NCBI RefSeq assembly: GCF_023078275.1
Contig: NC_062993.1
Coordinates: 10,911,252-10,975,251 of the forward strand
DNA: 64,000 nucleotides
DNA from: Leguminivora glycinivorella
Lineage: Eukaryota; Arthropoda; Insecta; Lepidoptera; Tortricidae
Direction: 5' to 3'
In this document: positions 1-8,900 of the stretch, in pieces
Position numbering within the stretch: position 1 is the stretch's first letter
Layout of the letters: every line of letters starts with the position of its first letter
Notes under the pieces: generated by a model
What the model was told of the DNA's origin: nothing
Seen by the model: only the letters and a program-made list of their open reading frames with translations
The model's database searches: none
Translations under genes and position numbers: made by a program

Positions 1-1
1 A

Positions 2-121
2 AATGTTGTGGCCGATAGTCTCTCAAGACCACCTTGTGAAGAACACGTCGAGCCATGCGAAATTTGTCGCATTGAATTCGATTTGCCAAAAAGAGAAGAA
101 CGTAATATTCGAGAAGAATAA
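2..121 (+). pseudogene. gypsy pol: C-terminal end of RNase H/connection, stopped by TAA
   Basis: Frame 2 is open from the window edge and starts with NVVADSLSRPP, the motif that ends the RNase H domain of Ty3/gypsy pol. It is followed by a charged linker and a TAA at 119-121. The integrase frame resumes at the very next codon in the same frame, so this is a single nonsense codon inside one polyprotein rather than a natural gene boundary. A one-base change from a sense codon such as CAA would explain it. Only the last 39 codons are visible. Confidence 0.8.
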
Positions 122-1426
122 ATGAAGGATGACAACTTACGCTCCATCATTAAAACACTCGAGGAACAAGAAGGTACCGAAAACAACATTCAATCGTTAA
201 AAAGAGGTTACCTTATTCATAAAGGAGTACTTTACCGTTTCACTCCAGACCAAGAAGATGACAATGCCAAATTAGTCATACCACATCATGAAATACCCAA
301 AGTTTTAAAACAATTTCATGACACACAAACAGGTGGTCATTATGGAATCGAAAGAACCACTAAACGGATAGAGAAGAATTTCTTTTGGAAAGGACTTAGA
401 AAGGATGTAATAAAATATGTAAAAAGTTGTCTGGAATGCCAAAGATATAAACCAGCAAATCAAAAGCCAGCCGGATTATTTCAATCAACAGCGAATAACC
501 AGCGCTTTGAAGTATTGTCCATCGACTTATTTGGGCCTCTACCAAAGGGCTCAAAGAACGAAAAATGGATCTTTATTGTAGAAGATACGGCATCCAGATG
601 GGTTGAATTGTTTGCATTAAGTGAGGCAACAGCACAACAATGTGCAATGACGCTGTTAAATGAAGTATTTCTTCGTTATGGTTTACCACGTAAAATAACA
701 AGTGATAATGGCACACAGTTCATATCAGCTATTATGCAACAATTGACATTTTGCTTGGATATACAACAAATATTAAGCCCAGTTTATCACCCAGAGCCTA
801 ATGTAGTTGAAAGAAAAAACAGGGACTTAAAGACACAAATTGGCATCATGGTTAAAGACAAGCACTATAGATGGCCAGAAACATTACCCACTATTCGATT
901 TGCTATGAACTCAGCCTTCAATCAAAGTACCGGATTTTCAGCAGCATACCTTACATATGGAAGAGAAATGAGAACTCCATTTGAAATAGCACATAATTTT
1001 AGTGAAGTTGTGGAATCAGAGAATTTTATAACAGAGATCACACACCATTTAAGGAATTTAGCAAGAGACCTCACAATAGCAACAGGAAACATCGAGACAA
1101 TGCAAGATAATAACAGAGAAGCATCGAACCGGAAACGACGCCCTGATCCTGGTTATCGGGCAGGAGATTTGGTCCTAGTGGAAACTCATCCATTAAGTCG
1201 CCAAGAAAGTGGATTCTCAGCTAAACTTGAACCTCGCAGAGATGGCCCATATATGATAAAAAGGAAAATCGGAGGATCCATCTATGAAATTGCTAACGTG
1301 AATGAACCAGATAAATCCATTGGTAAATACCATACGTCAGCCATAACCCAATTTGAGAAACGGGATGAAGCTAACCCGGAACCAGTTCTACAGATTCGAC
1401 GAAGAGGACGCCCAAAGAAACGTTAA
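122..1426 (+). CDS. Ty3/gypsy integrase (part of pol)
   Basis: This 434-residue frame is the integrase region of a gypsy pol. In the cell it would insert the element's cDNA into nuclear DNA. Visible domains are an HHCC zinc finger (H66, H73, C103, C106), then the catalytic core with D135 in SIDLFGPL, D195 in SDNGTQF and E230 in VVERKN (about DD34E), then a C-terminal GPY-type module (DGPYMIKRKIGGSIYEI, about residues 379-395) and a basic tail. The ATG at 122 directly follows the in-frame TAA at 119-121 and is probably not a natural start; integrase is normally released from the polyprotein by protease. The catalytic residues look intact, so the only visible lesion is the upstream stop. Confidence 0.92.
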   Translation: MKDDNLRSIIKTLEEQEGTENNIQSLKRGYLIHKGVLYRFTPDQEDDNAKLVIPHHEIPKVLKQFHDTQTGGHYGIERTTKRIEKNFFWKGLRKDVIKYVKSCLECQRYKPANQKPAGLFQSTANNQRFEVLSIDLFGPLPKGSKNEKWIFIVEDTASRWVELFALSEATAQQCAMTLLNEVFLRYGLPRKITSDNGTQFISAIMQQLTFCLDIQQILSPVYHPEPNVVERKNRDLKTQIGIMVKDKHYRWPETLPTIRFAMNSAFNQSTGFSAAYLTYGREMRTPFEIAHNFSEVVESENFITEITHHLRNLARDLTIATGNIETMQDNNREASNRKRRPDPGYRAGDLVLVETHPLSRQESGFSAKLEPRRDGPYMIKRKIGGSIYEIANVNEPDKSIGKYHTSAITQFEKRDEANPEPVLQIRRRGRPKKR

Positions 1427-1458
1427 CTATGTTGCTGCTCCAGTCCCGTTTTTGTTCC

Positions 1459-1489
1459 TGGTACTCTTACGGAACGTCAAAGAGTACCA
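1459..1489 (+). other. perfect hairpin abutting the polypurine tract
   Basis: A 10-bp perfect stem (TGGTACTCTT / AAGAGTACCA) with an 11-base loop ends one base before the purine tract. It lies between the pol stop and the LTR. Function unknown; it could affect plus-strand priming, RNA 3' end structure or simply be chance. Confidence 0.6.
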
Positions 1490-1500
1490 GAGGGGGAGAA
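1490..1500 (+). promoter_or_regulatory. polypurine tract of the gypsy element
   Basis: GAGGGGGAGAA lies immediately before the TGTAGC start of the LTR, which is where plus-strand DNA synthesis is primed in LTR retrotransposons. Confidence 0.85.
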
Positions 1501-1999
1501 TGTAGCGAGACACAATAACATTACCATGCGCGAGCGCGCGGACTCGAATACTTTCTCGCTCGCACACCATCACCCGTCGCGCTCAGCGGATCGATCGGCC
1601 CGAGCGCGCGCGAAGTACTCCGAGCGGCGCAGGCAGCGCAGGCGGCGGGGAAACCGTAATAAAAGGCGCCGCGCGGCCGCCGATCAGTCATTCTCTAGCT
1701 AGCGGTCTAGCTTGGGAGACGGCCTCTGCTATCCCCAAGGTTAACCACCAAATGAGCGCGGGTCGAGAGTCTACACGGACCGCCCATAAGTTCATACTCG
1801 GTTGGCCTTTGGACTTACAGTGGACATCCCCTGAGGGGCCGAGTAAGGGGTGAGAACGCCGATGCGTACCGCCCTATGCTCACTAGTACCTATGTTTTGT
1901 AGCTAGGTATTTACCCCACTTTGTATGATATAATATTTGTTTGTATGAAAACCAATAAACCACTGGTACCTACTTGGCGTCTCATTCCGCCCCCCTACA
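1501..1999 (+). repeat. 3' LTR of the gypsy element
   Basis: The LTR starts with TGTAGCGAGACA directly after the purine tract and probably ends in ...CCCTACA at 1999, giving TGTA...TACA ends and about 499 bp. It has a GC-rich upstream part, core promoter signals at 1657-1689 and an AATAAA at 1954-1959. The right boundary is inferred from the TG...CA rule, because no second LTR is available to compare. Confidence 0.75.
1657..1689 (+). promoter_or_regulatory. LTR core promoter: TATA-like box and TCAGT initiator
   Basis: TAATAAAAGG (1657-1666) lies 29 bases before the A of TCAGTC (1684-1689). TCAGT is the arthropod initiator consensus, and the spacing is canonical for RNA polymerase II. The R region would begin near 1686. 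Confidence 0.65.
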
Positions 2000-2075
2000 C
2001 GATTATTTTTGTTTACTATAAAAATGTTATACGAGTTAAGTATAACATTTTGATTTCATCTCATGTCATAGTGGC

Positions 2076-2077
<2 letters not shown>

Positions 2078-2127
<50 letters not shown>
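2078..2127. repeat. (GT)25 microsatellite
   Basis: An uninterrupted run of 25 GT dinucleotides, preceded by GCGC and followed by CTGGG. It is likely polymorphic in length. Confidence 0.97.
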
Positions 2128-2128
<1 letters not shown>

Positions 2129-2179
2129 TGGGAAAACAAACATTTGGAAACGCTTTTCAGTTCATCAAGGAACATCCAT

Positions 2180-2416
2180 ACTAATATTATAAATGGGAAA
2201 GTGTGTGTGTCTGTTTGTTTGTCCGTCTTTCACGGCAAAACGGACCTTCGAATGAACGTAATTTTTTAAGTGGACATAGTTGAAGGGATGGAGAGTGACA
2301 TGAGCTACTTTTTGTCTCTTTCTAACTATCCACTTCCCTAAAATGGGGTGGTACTTTGTACGGAGCATTCTGCAATTTTCAAATTTATCACAAGCGAAGG
2401 CGCGGGTGAAAGCTAG
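2180..2416 (+). mobile_element. non-autonomous Helitron-like element (Lep1-type), degraded
   Basis: It begins ACTAATATTATAAATGGGAAAG and ends in a GC-rich GCGCGGGTGAAAGCTAG followed by T. The 3' CTAG|T end fits the Helitron CTRR rule. The 5' start, the GTGTGTGTCTGTTTG stretch and the 3' end match the lepidopteran Lep1-like family as I remember it. There is no ORF. The 3' hairpin is eroded. Confidence 0.65.
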
Positions 2417-2640
2417 TTGTGTTATAAACTGAAGCCTACTCCTACTCCTACTCGTGTAGTCAAAATATTTCTTTTTCCCGATAAACTGATTTCGTAAACA
2501 AGCTTAATATCCGGTTCGTCGAAAGAGCAGCCAATTTACGTACCGTGCCAAAAGTAGTAACTCAACCGAAAAGACGTAAAATAAGATAAAATATGGTAAA
2601 GTACTTTTGCGTGATAATAAAATATATCTTTGATCTTATA

Positions 2641-2792
2641 ATATCATCACTACTTTGAAAAAAACTTGTACCTTCTTCTGTCAATCAAAAGAAAAATATA
2701 ATAATGTATGTATGCAATCCATATAGACTTACTGCGTTTTAACTTTGAGGAGCAGTGTGAGATACGAGATTTTTTCAAAGTAGTGACGATAT
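2641..2792 (+). mobile_element. 150-bp MITE with ATATCGTCACTAC termini, copy 1
   Basis: Both ends carry the inverted repeat ATATC(A/G)TCACTACTTTGAAAA. A second copy with the same termini and interior lies inverted at 44249-44398, which fixes the element limits. It is noncoding and I cannot name its superfamily. Confidence 0.8.
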
Positions 2793-2817
2793 GTTTTTTG
2801 TAATTTATATCATATAT

Positions 2818-3132
2818 TAAATATAAGAAGATCATACCATCCCATACATTAAAATGCGAACGCGCCTACACATATAGATGGCGCCACAAAAAATGCCTTG
2901 TTGCCATCGTTTATTTTGTAGATTGGCGTTAAGTGTCACTTTCGAGCCATAAATCTATGTCAATAGTGTCTACTATTACTAGTAGATGGCGTTAAGTGTC
3001 TACTTAAGTGTCTACTTAACGCCATCTACAAGTATAATCGAAAGCTACAAGACATTTTTTTGTGGCGCCATCTATGTGTGGTGTAGTGTATGCGGGTTCT
3101 TTGGCGGTCGAATTTGATCTTCTTATATTTAA
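2818..3132. mobile_element. nested palindromic element bounded by TTAA
   Basis: Outer arms (TTAAATATAAGAAGATCA at 2818 and its complement ending 3132) enclose a second inverted pair at 2869-2895 and 3055-3080 (CACATATAGATGGCGCCACA). Inside that is a third pair, TAGATGGCGTTAAGTG and its complement, around 2985-3028. The outer boundaries begin and end in TTAA, the target of piggyBac-like elements, but I see no piggyBac-type CCC terminus. Confidence 0.7.
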
Positions 3133-3159
3133 TCTATGTTTATATCATCATCCTTTTTT

Positions 3160-3365
3160 CGTTATCCCGGCCTTTGCCACAGCTCATACGATCCGCTTTG
3201 AGAGCTAATCCCAAGATTTGGCGTAGGCACTAGTTTTTACGATAGCGACTGCCTTCCAACTCGAAGGATAACTAACTATAAATATTCCGTAGTCTGGTTT
3301 CCTCTCGATGTTTTCTTTCACCAAAAGGCAACTGGAAAGATCAAATTCGCACATAAGTTTTTTGT
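3160..3365 (-). repeat. lepidopteran SINE-like repeat fragment
   Basis: The stretch from CCGGCCTTTGCCACAGCTC through GGCGTAGGCACTAGTTTTTA to CGCACATAAGTTTTT matches, from memory, a very common lepidopteran retroposon. Its tRNA-like end would lie to the right and is missing here. Noncoding. Confidence 0.55.
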
Positions 3366-3563
3366 GATTTATATACTAACTAGAAATCAGATCATCTAAG
3401 ATTTCCTTGGGATAGAATATTACAAAATATTGTCTTAAAACAGAGCAGATTATTTTTGTAACATATTTGAATTATATTTTAAATTAGGTAAGTCCAATCT
3501 TCTTCTTCTGCTACCTGCTGAAAGCCTTCATCTTGACCAACGGATGTCTGCAACTCCAGAGAC

Positions 3564-3776
3564 GACTACGAGTTTGCGGCGCTCCCGGTGAAGACGCTGG
3601 GCCCTTGGTCAGCAGACATGAAGGCCTTTGTAAGGGCTCTGTCGACTCGGCTGGTGGACATCACAGGGGACCCCAGGGTTGGCGCGTACTTCTCGCAGCG
3701 TACTGCCCTGGCGATACAGCGGGGAAATGCTGCTAGCGTAATCGGCACTATGCCGCAGGCGGAACAGGCCCCGTAG
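3564..3776 (+). pseudogene. orphan C-terminal tail of a retroelement RT protein, copy 1
   Basis: About 70 codons read DYEFAALPVKTLGPWSADMK, then a TGDPR...AYFSQR...AIQRGNAAS block. The same tail occurs at 15950-16184 and, with more upstream sequence, at 61271-61800. The longest copy has an RPDG...LVWDATCADT stretch before it that resembles the restriction-like endonuclease of some non-LTR retrotransposons. No RT domain remains. The reading frame runs straight into the next foldback element, which supplies the TAG stop. Confidence 0.65.
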
Positions 3777-4215
3777 CCGAATGGCATTTCTCCGACGCCA
3801 AACGAAAGCGATACGCCGCTGGCTCTGTCGCGCCAATACGCAAGCGCGATAGAGATAGATATCTACTAGCGCTTCGTTTCGTGAGCGATTGTGCCATTCG
3901 GCTAGCCACCCTGGATGGGATGTTCTTGTTATGATTGGGTTATCCTAGTTAATTATTAGGTAGTTGAGAGTATTTATAATATAAGTTAGTTTAAGATTTT
4001 TGCATGTATGTATTTGTAATTTGTTTTTTTTTACCTCGTATACTTTTTATTTGACTCCAGGGTGGCTAGCCGAATGGCACAATCGCTCACGAAACGCTCA
4101 CGAAACGAAGCGCTAGTAGATATCTATCTCTATCGCGCTTGCGTATTGGCGCGACAGAGCCAGCGGCGTATCGCTTTCGTTTGGCGTCGGAGAAATGCCA
4201 TTCGGCTACGGGGCC
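3767..4215. mobile_element. foldback element, TAGCCGAATGGCA family
   Basis: Two arms of about 150 bp (3767-3914 and 4057-4215) are near-perfect inverted copies around a 142-bp AT-rich loop. Each arm has its own ends, GTAGCCGAATGGCA outside and TGCCATTCGGCTAGCCACCC inside. The right arm carries an extra CGAAACGCTCA duplication. Related copies lie near 30.4, 41.0, 41.3 and 47.6 kb. Confidence 0.85.
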
Positions 4216-4507
4216 AGAGGTGTATCAGATGTGTATTCCAATCCTAAAAACCTAGTTTTATTTCAATAGTAACTTTGCTATTATATTACTTTGCAGTGCT
4301 ATTATGTGCAGGCTCTTTCATTTATCGTCATATCAGGCAGGGGCGGCTCACTCCGCGAAACTATTGCCACACCTCGGACACTGGTGATCAAATATATGAA
4401 AGAGGCACGTTCCTAGCACACAACCTAAGCTCCAGTAGGTGAACATGAACAAGTACTATGCTTGTATGAGTGAAATATGACTCTGGATTGATTTGGGGTT
4501 TTTGGAA
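4216..4507 (+). other. 5' flank/leader of the second gypsy element; no LTR found
   Basis: GGGCGGCTCACTCCGCG (from about 4345) looks like the start of a lepidopteran repeat whose other end, GGAGTGAGCC, appears at 9777-9786 beyond the element. The rest may be element leader. I found no direct repeat shared with the sequence after pol, so no 5' LTR can be called. Confidence 0.4.
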
Positions 4508-4738
4508 ATGGGCGGCCAGCAGACGAAGGATAACGTGATTGTGACTGCGCCTAATAATAACACCGCATCGTTGGCCTCAGCGGGTTTACAACTGACGGAG
4601 ATCTTGTTGGTGGTGATAGTGGCTTTTATGTCATTTTACGTTATGTTCCGGATGTACGAGAGGGTGAAGAAGCAGCTGTACAGCGGCTGGGAGCGTCAAG
4701 CGGCACGGCGGGCTATCCGAGGCACGGAAAATGTTTAG
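4508..4738 (+). CDS. small N-myristoylation-signal, single-pass membrane protein upstream of gag
   Basis: This 76-codon ORF starts at ATG 4508 (AAATGG context) and encodes MGGQQTKDNVIV. M-G-x-x-x-T matches the N-myristoylation consensus, with Gly2 and Thr6. A polar stretch follows, then a hydrophobic segment (ILLVVIVAFMSFYVMFRMY, about residues 37-55) that could cross a membrane. The C-terminal tail is basic (RVKKQLYSGWERQAARRAIR). It lies 65 bases before gag in the same orientation. Small MG-starting membrane proteins occur near gypsy-type pol genes in other insect genomes, as I recall. Function unknown; targeting Gag or virus-like particles to a membrane is my inference. There is no Cys-rich, signal-peptide or envelope-like domain. 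Confidence 0.7.
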   Translation: MGGQQTKDNVIVTAPNNNTASLASAGLQLTEILLVVIVAFMSFYVMFRMYERVKKQLYSGWERQAARRAIRGTENV

Positions 4739-4803
4739 GTATATATAAGTTTTTTTTTGTATTAATTTAGATGTGAAATGACTAATGTTAGTTGGATTGT
4801 TTT

Positions 4804-5912
4804 ATGGCTAACCTTATTAGTTTGTTAGAAGAGTTGCGTGTTGTCAAGGATAGTATAGTTAAGTTGAGTAAGGATAAGCGGGTTACAGTGCAAGGTAGCA
4901 ACAAGTTATTGGTAGCTCAAGAAATTAAGTGTAAATTTGATTTGATAATAGAAGAAATTTGTAAAAAAGACGTTGCAGCTGTGGATTTGGATATAGCGTT
5001 AAAAACGGCAGAACAATTTGAGGGGTTATTTGTGGAAATTCAGGGGTTAGTTAGGTCGGAAAAGGTATCAAAGATGGCGGATTTTGATTTGAAAACGGCC
5101 CTTTCGCTTTTGCCAGTAGTAGATGTGGAGGAAAATCAAATAAATCAGTTGATTGATGGGTTACAGTTTTATAGTAGTACGCTTAAGGAGAAAGATCATG
5201 CAAATAAATATTGACAAATTTTGTTATAAAAACTCGGTTGTCAAGTAAAGCCAAATTGAGAGTTAAAAACGAGTATGCATCTGTGGCAGATTTGATCAGT
5301 GATATTAAGAAGCATCTGTTACCTAAAAAATCGTATACGGCTATTCTTTCGCAGCTACAGAGATGTAGGCAAGGGAACAGGAGTATACAGGATTTCGGTA
5401 ATGAGGTAGAACAGCTATTTGCAAACTTAACTCTGACCCAGGCTGATGGGAGTTCGGCAGCGCATGCCATACTTAGACCCATAAATGAGAGGACGGCGAT
5501 TAGGCGTTTTGCGGAAGGATTGAATAATGACAGATTAGGGACTATTATTGCGTCGCGGGCTATTGAGTCTATTCGGGAAGCAATAACTGTTGCGGTAGAC
5601 GAATCAGAACTTTCTCAGAGATCGGAGGAAAATTGTTTTTATTATTCCAAACGGTCATATACTCAAAATAGAGGGTTTTCTAACAGTAATAGCAGACATC
5701 ATTACGGTCAAAGACCTTTTCAACAAGGCAATAATAATAGTGTTAGGTATGGGTTTTCGCGTTCAGGCTATAATCGCAATGCGACTCAGCAAGGTCGGGG
5801 ACATTTCTCGAATCAGCAGAAAGCGCGGGCTAATGTCAATGTCATCGAGTCGACGGCTGTAGCGCGTGACTCAGATAACAGTAGCAGTGGGTTAGAATTT
5901 TTTCGTGACTAA
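4804..5912 (+). pseudogene. gypsy gag, split by a one-base frameshift near 5211
   Basis: The first part (4804-5214) starts at ATG 4804 and ends at TGA 5212-5214. The second part is open from about 5208 to TAA 5910-5912 in the -1 frame. The sequence is continuous Gag across the junction: a helical N-terminal region, then FDLKTALSLLPVV, then TRLSSKAKLRV and the RPINERTAIRRFAEGL block typical of mdg1-like Gag. The tail (from about 5650) is rich in Ser, Asn, Gly and Arg, and I see no CCHC zinc knuckle. One missing T in TATTG explains the break. No slippery heptamer is present there, so mutation is likelier than programmed shifting. Confidence 0.8.
5896..5912 (+). other. gag-pol overlap with a T6 run
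   Basis: The end of gag and the open start of pol overlap by 17 bases over AATTTTTTCGTGACTAA. Pol is in the +1 frame relative to gag. Either +1 frameshifting in the T-run or a one-base length change of that run would connect the frames. Confidence 0.6.
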
Positions 5913-8900
5913 TGAGGAATGTGTAGAGATATTGTCTTATGGCGCTAATAATAACGTGGTTTTAGATTGTTTAGATAGGAAATTGTCGTTATTGGTGGAC
6001 ACAGGGGCCAGTGTGTCCATTATAAAATATAGTTGTATTGAGGGGTTGGAATTACGGGTAGTACCGAATAGGTTGAGAATAAAAGGAGTATGCGGGGATT
6101 TGGTTTCGATAGGTTATGTGGAGTTAGAATTGTGTATAGAAGGTTATAAAATCGGCCATAGGTTTCATGTTTTTGTAGAGTTAAAGTGCAGTAGTGATGG
6201 TATTTTGGGAGAAGATTTCATGCTTAAGCATAAGTGTAACATAAGTTATGAGATGCGGGTTTTGAGTTGGAAGCATAGGTCGGGGGATACAGTAATGTTA
6301 GAATTAGGTTTAGGAGCAGGCCGTTCGATAGTTATTCCTAGTAGGTGTGAGGTAGTTAAATGGGTCACGACGGATTTACAGGGTGAATGCGTTATTCTTC
6401 CGCAGGAGGTTACCGCAGGGGTGTTTGTAGCGAGTACAGTTGTGTCCCCGAAGGATGGGAGAATACCGGTGCGATTTTTGAATACGCGGGAAGTTGAAGT
6501 GGAGTTGAGTAGTTATTGTCCAAGAGTTAGTAGGTTTTCGGATTATTTTGTTTGTTCTTTTGACTCTAAGGAAGCGAAGTCAGTAGATAGGGTGAAGAAT
6601 CTTTTTGGGTTGTTGAAACTAAGGTCTTATTTGGATGAGGAAGGTAGTAGAACTCTCGAAGGGATTTGTGCAAAATATGCGGATATTTTTCATATGCCGG
6701 GTGATAAGTTGTCGGTTTCTAATTTGCTTGATTATGAAATTAAATTGCATAGTGATGCTTCTCCAGTATATGTGAAGCCGTACAGGATTCCATTTTCGCA
6801 GAAAAAAGAATTGGGAAGACAAGTTAAGAAATTGTTAGATGAGGACATTATTGAAGAGTGTGCTAGTGAGTGGTCTTCCCCTCTGTTATTATTACCGAAG
6901 AAATTGGATAGTAGTGGCGAAAAGAAATGGCGTATTGTTATTGACTACAGACTTTTGAATAAGAAGGTGGTCAATGAGAAATTTCCTCTACCAAACATGC
7001 AAGAGATTTTTGATTCCTTATCGGGGTGTGTTTATTTTTCACATTTGGATTTAAGTTCTGGATATTACCAGATGAGTCTATCACCAAATTGTAGGAAGTT
7101 CACGGCGTTTACAGCAGATAAACAGTACCAGCTTAAAAGGCTACCACAGGGTTTGGTGTCTAGTCCTAGCGCGTTTTCCAGGCTTATGGCTGTTGCATTG
7201 TCAGGGTTAACTTATGACGCTTGTTTTCTATATTTGGATGATGTAATTGTTTTTGGGAAAAGTCTGGGTGATCATAACGCTAACTTAATTAAGGTTTTCG
7301 AAAGGTTTAGGAAAGTTAATTTAAAGCTAAACCCGTGTAAGTGTGTTTTCCTCAGAAAGGACTTGAATTACTTGGGGCATATAATAACACCTAGGGGGAT
7401 TTTGCCGGATGATAAGAAGGTAGAAGTTTTAAAAAGGTTCCCGGTGCCTAAAAATGTGGATGAGGTTCGGCGGTTTGTAGCTTTTGCCAATTTTTATAGG
7501 AAGTTTATTAAGAGTTTTGCAGAAGTAGTTTACCCCTTAAACCGATTGTGTAAAAAGGGAATTGAATTTGAGTGGACAGGGGAATGCGAGAATGCGTTTA
7601 GGAAGCTGAAATCTTTATTGACTTCACCCCCCGTTTTGGACTATCCCGATTTGTCGGAGGATAACGTGTTTCGGTTACAAACGGATGCATCAGGTGTAGC
7701 TATAGGTGCGGTATTGTCAAACTCGAATAATAAGCCAGTAGCTTTTGCAAGTAGACAGTTGAACAAATCGGAACTTAACTATCCGACTATTCATAAAGAA
7801 TTATTGGCAGTAACTTGGTCGATAAGGCATTTTCGGCCGTATTTGTATGGCAGGAAGTTTAAAATTCTCACGGATCATAAACCTCTAGTGCATTTATTTA
7901 GCATGACGGATCCTAGTAGTCGTTTGACAAAATTTAGATTGACCTTGGAGGAGTATAATTACGAGATTGAGTATGTTAAAGGTTCAGAAAATGTTACAGC
8001 GGATGCTTTATCAAGGATTGTCGTTACGTCAGATGAGTTGAAATCGTTGAATCCAGCGTTTGTAGGAGTGGTTACTCGTTCGATGGCTCGCTCATCGAAC
8101 ATACAGAACGAGGGACAGGAGTCGAGTCTCACATCATTGGAACCAGGCCAGCCTAGAGTAGTAGATATAGTAAAAGGAGCACAGGGAGATACGGAATTGA
8201 AAATATGTTCAAGTATGGAGTTTAGGAAAAAGGCACAGATAGATGGAAATTCAAAGCGGTGCGTTAATGATGTCGTATATGTTAACTATACAATTTATAT
8301 GAACCAAGATTCTTTATTGACGAAGGCACGCCTAGACGTAGCGTTACGAGACTTGGTTCAACTGTGTAAAGAATTAAATGTAGTAGAGTTGGTACTAATT
8401 ATAGATGAGTATAATAAACAAAGTGTAATGATGTTAACTAAAGTTTTCCGCGCAAGACATGAGGAGGTGCCTAGGTTATGTATTTTACAGGGAAAAAAAA
8501 GAATTATCGATCGGGACATGATTCGAGTTATATTAAATGATTATCATTTGTTACCCACTAGTGGACATGCAGGTAGTACTAGGATGATTAACGGTATCCA
8601 GAGGAAGTATTACTGGCAAAACATGCGTAAGGATGTAGAGGGTTTTGTCAGACGATGTAAGGATTGCCAGAAACAAAAATTTAGTAACAAGAACACGCGT
8701 GATAATATGGTTATAACGACCACAGCTACAACATCTTTTGAAAAGGTATTTCTAGATGTAGTCGGACCTTTAGATCAGGATAATGTGGGACATAAATATG
8801 TGTTGACTTTACAATGTGAATTAACCAAATATGTAGAGGCATATCCGCTGGAAACTAAGGATGCTCAAACTATAGCCAGGGCATTTGTTGAAAATTTTGT

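Larger units (their letters stand above)
1..1999 (+). mobile_element. Ty3/gypsy LTR retrotransposon, 3' portion
   Basis: The window opens inside a Ty3/gypsy element and runs through the end of RNase H, the integrase, a polypurine tract and a complete 3' LTR. Domain order (RNase H then integrase then PPT then LTR) is that of Ty3/gypsy. The protease, RT and 5' LTR lie before position 1, so intactness and target-site duplication cannot be judged. An in-frame TAA at 119-121 separates RNase H from integrase. No envelope-like frame lies between integrase and LTR, since only 74 bases separate them. Confidence 0.93.

Noticed and set aside
1921..2269. Frames rich in Val-Cys repeats around 2078-2127
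   Set aside because: They translate the (GT)25 microsatellite; not genes.
5183..5482. Minus-strand frame opposite gag
   Set aside because: Antisense shadow of a well-supported gag region.
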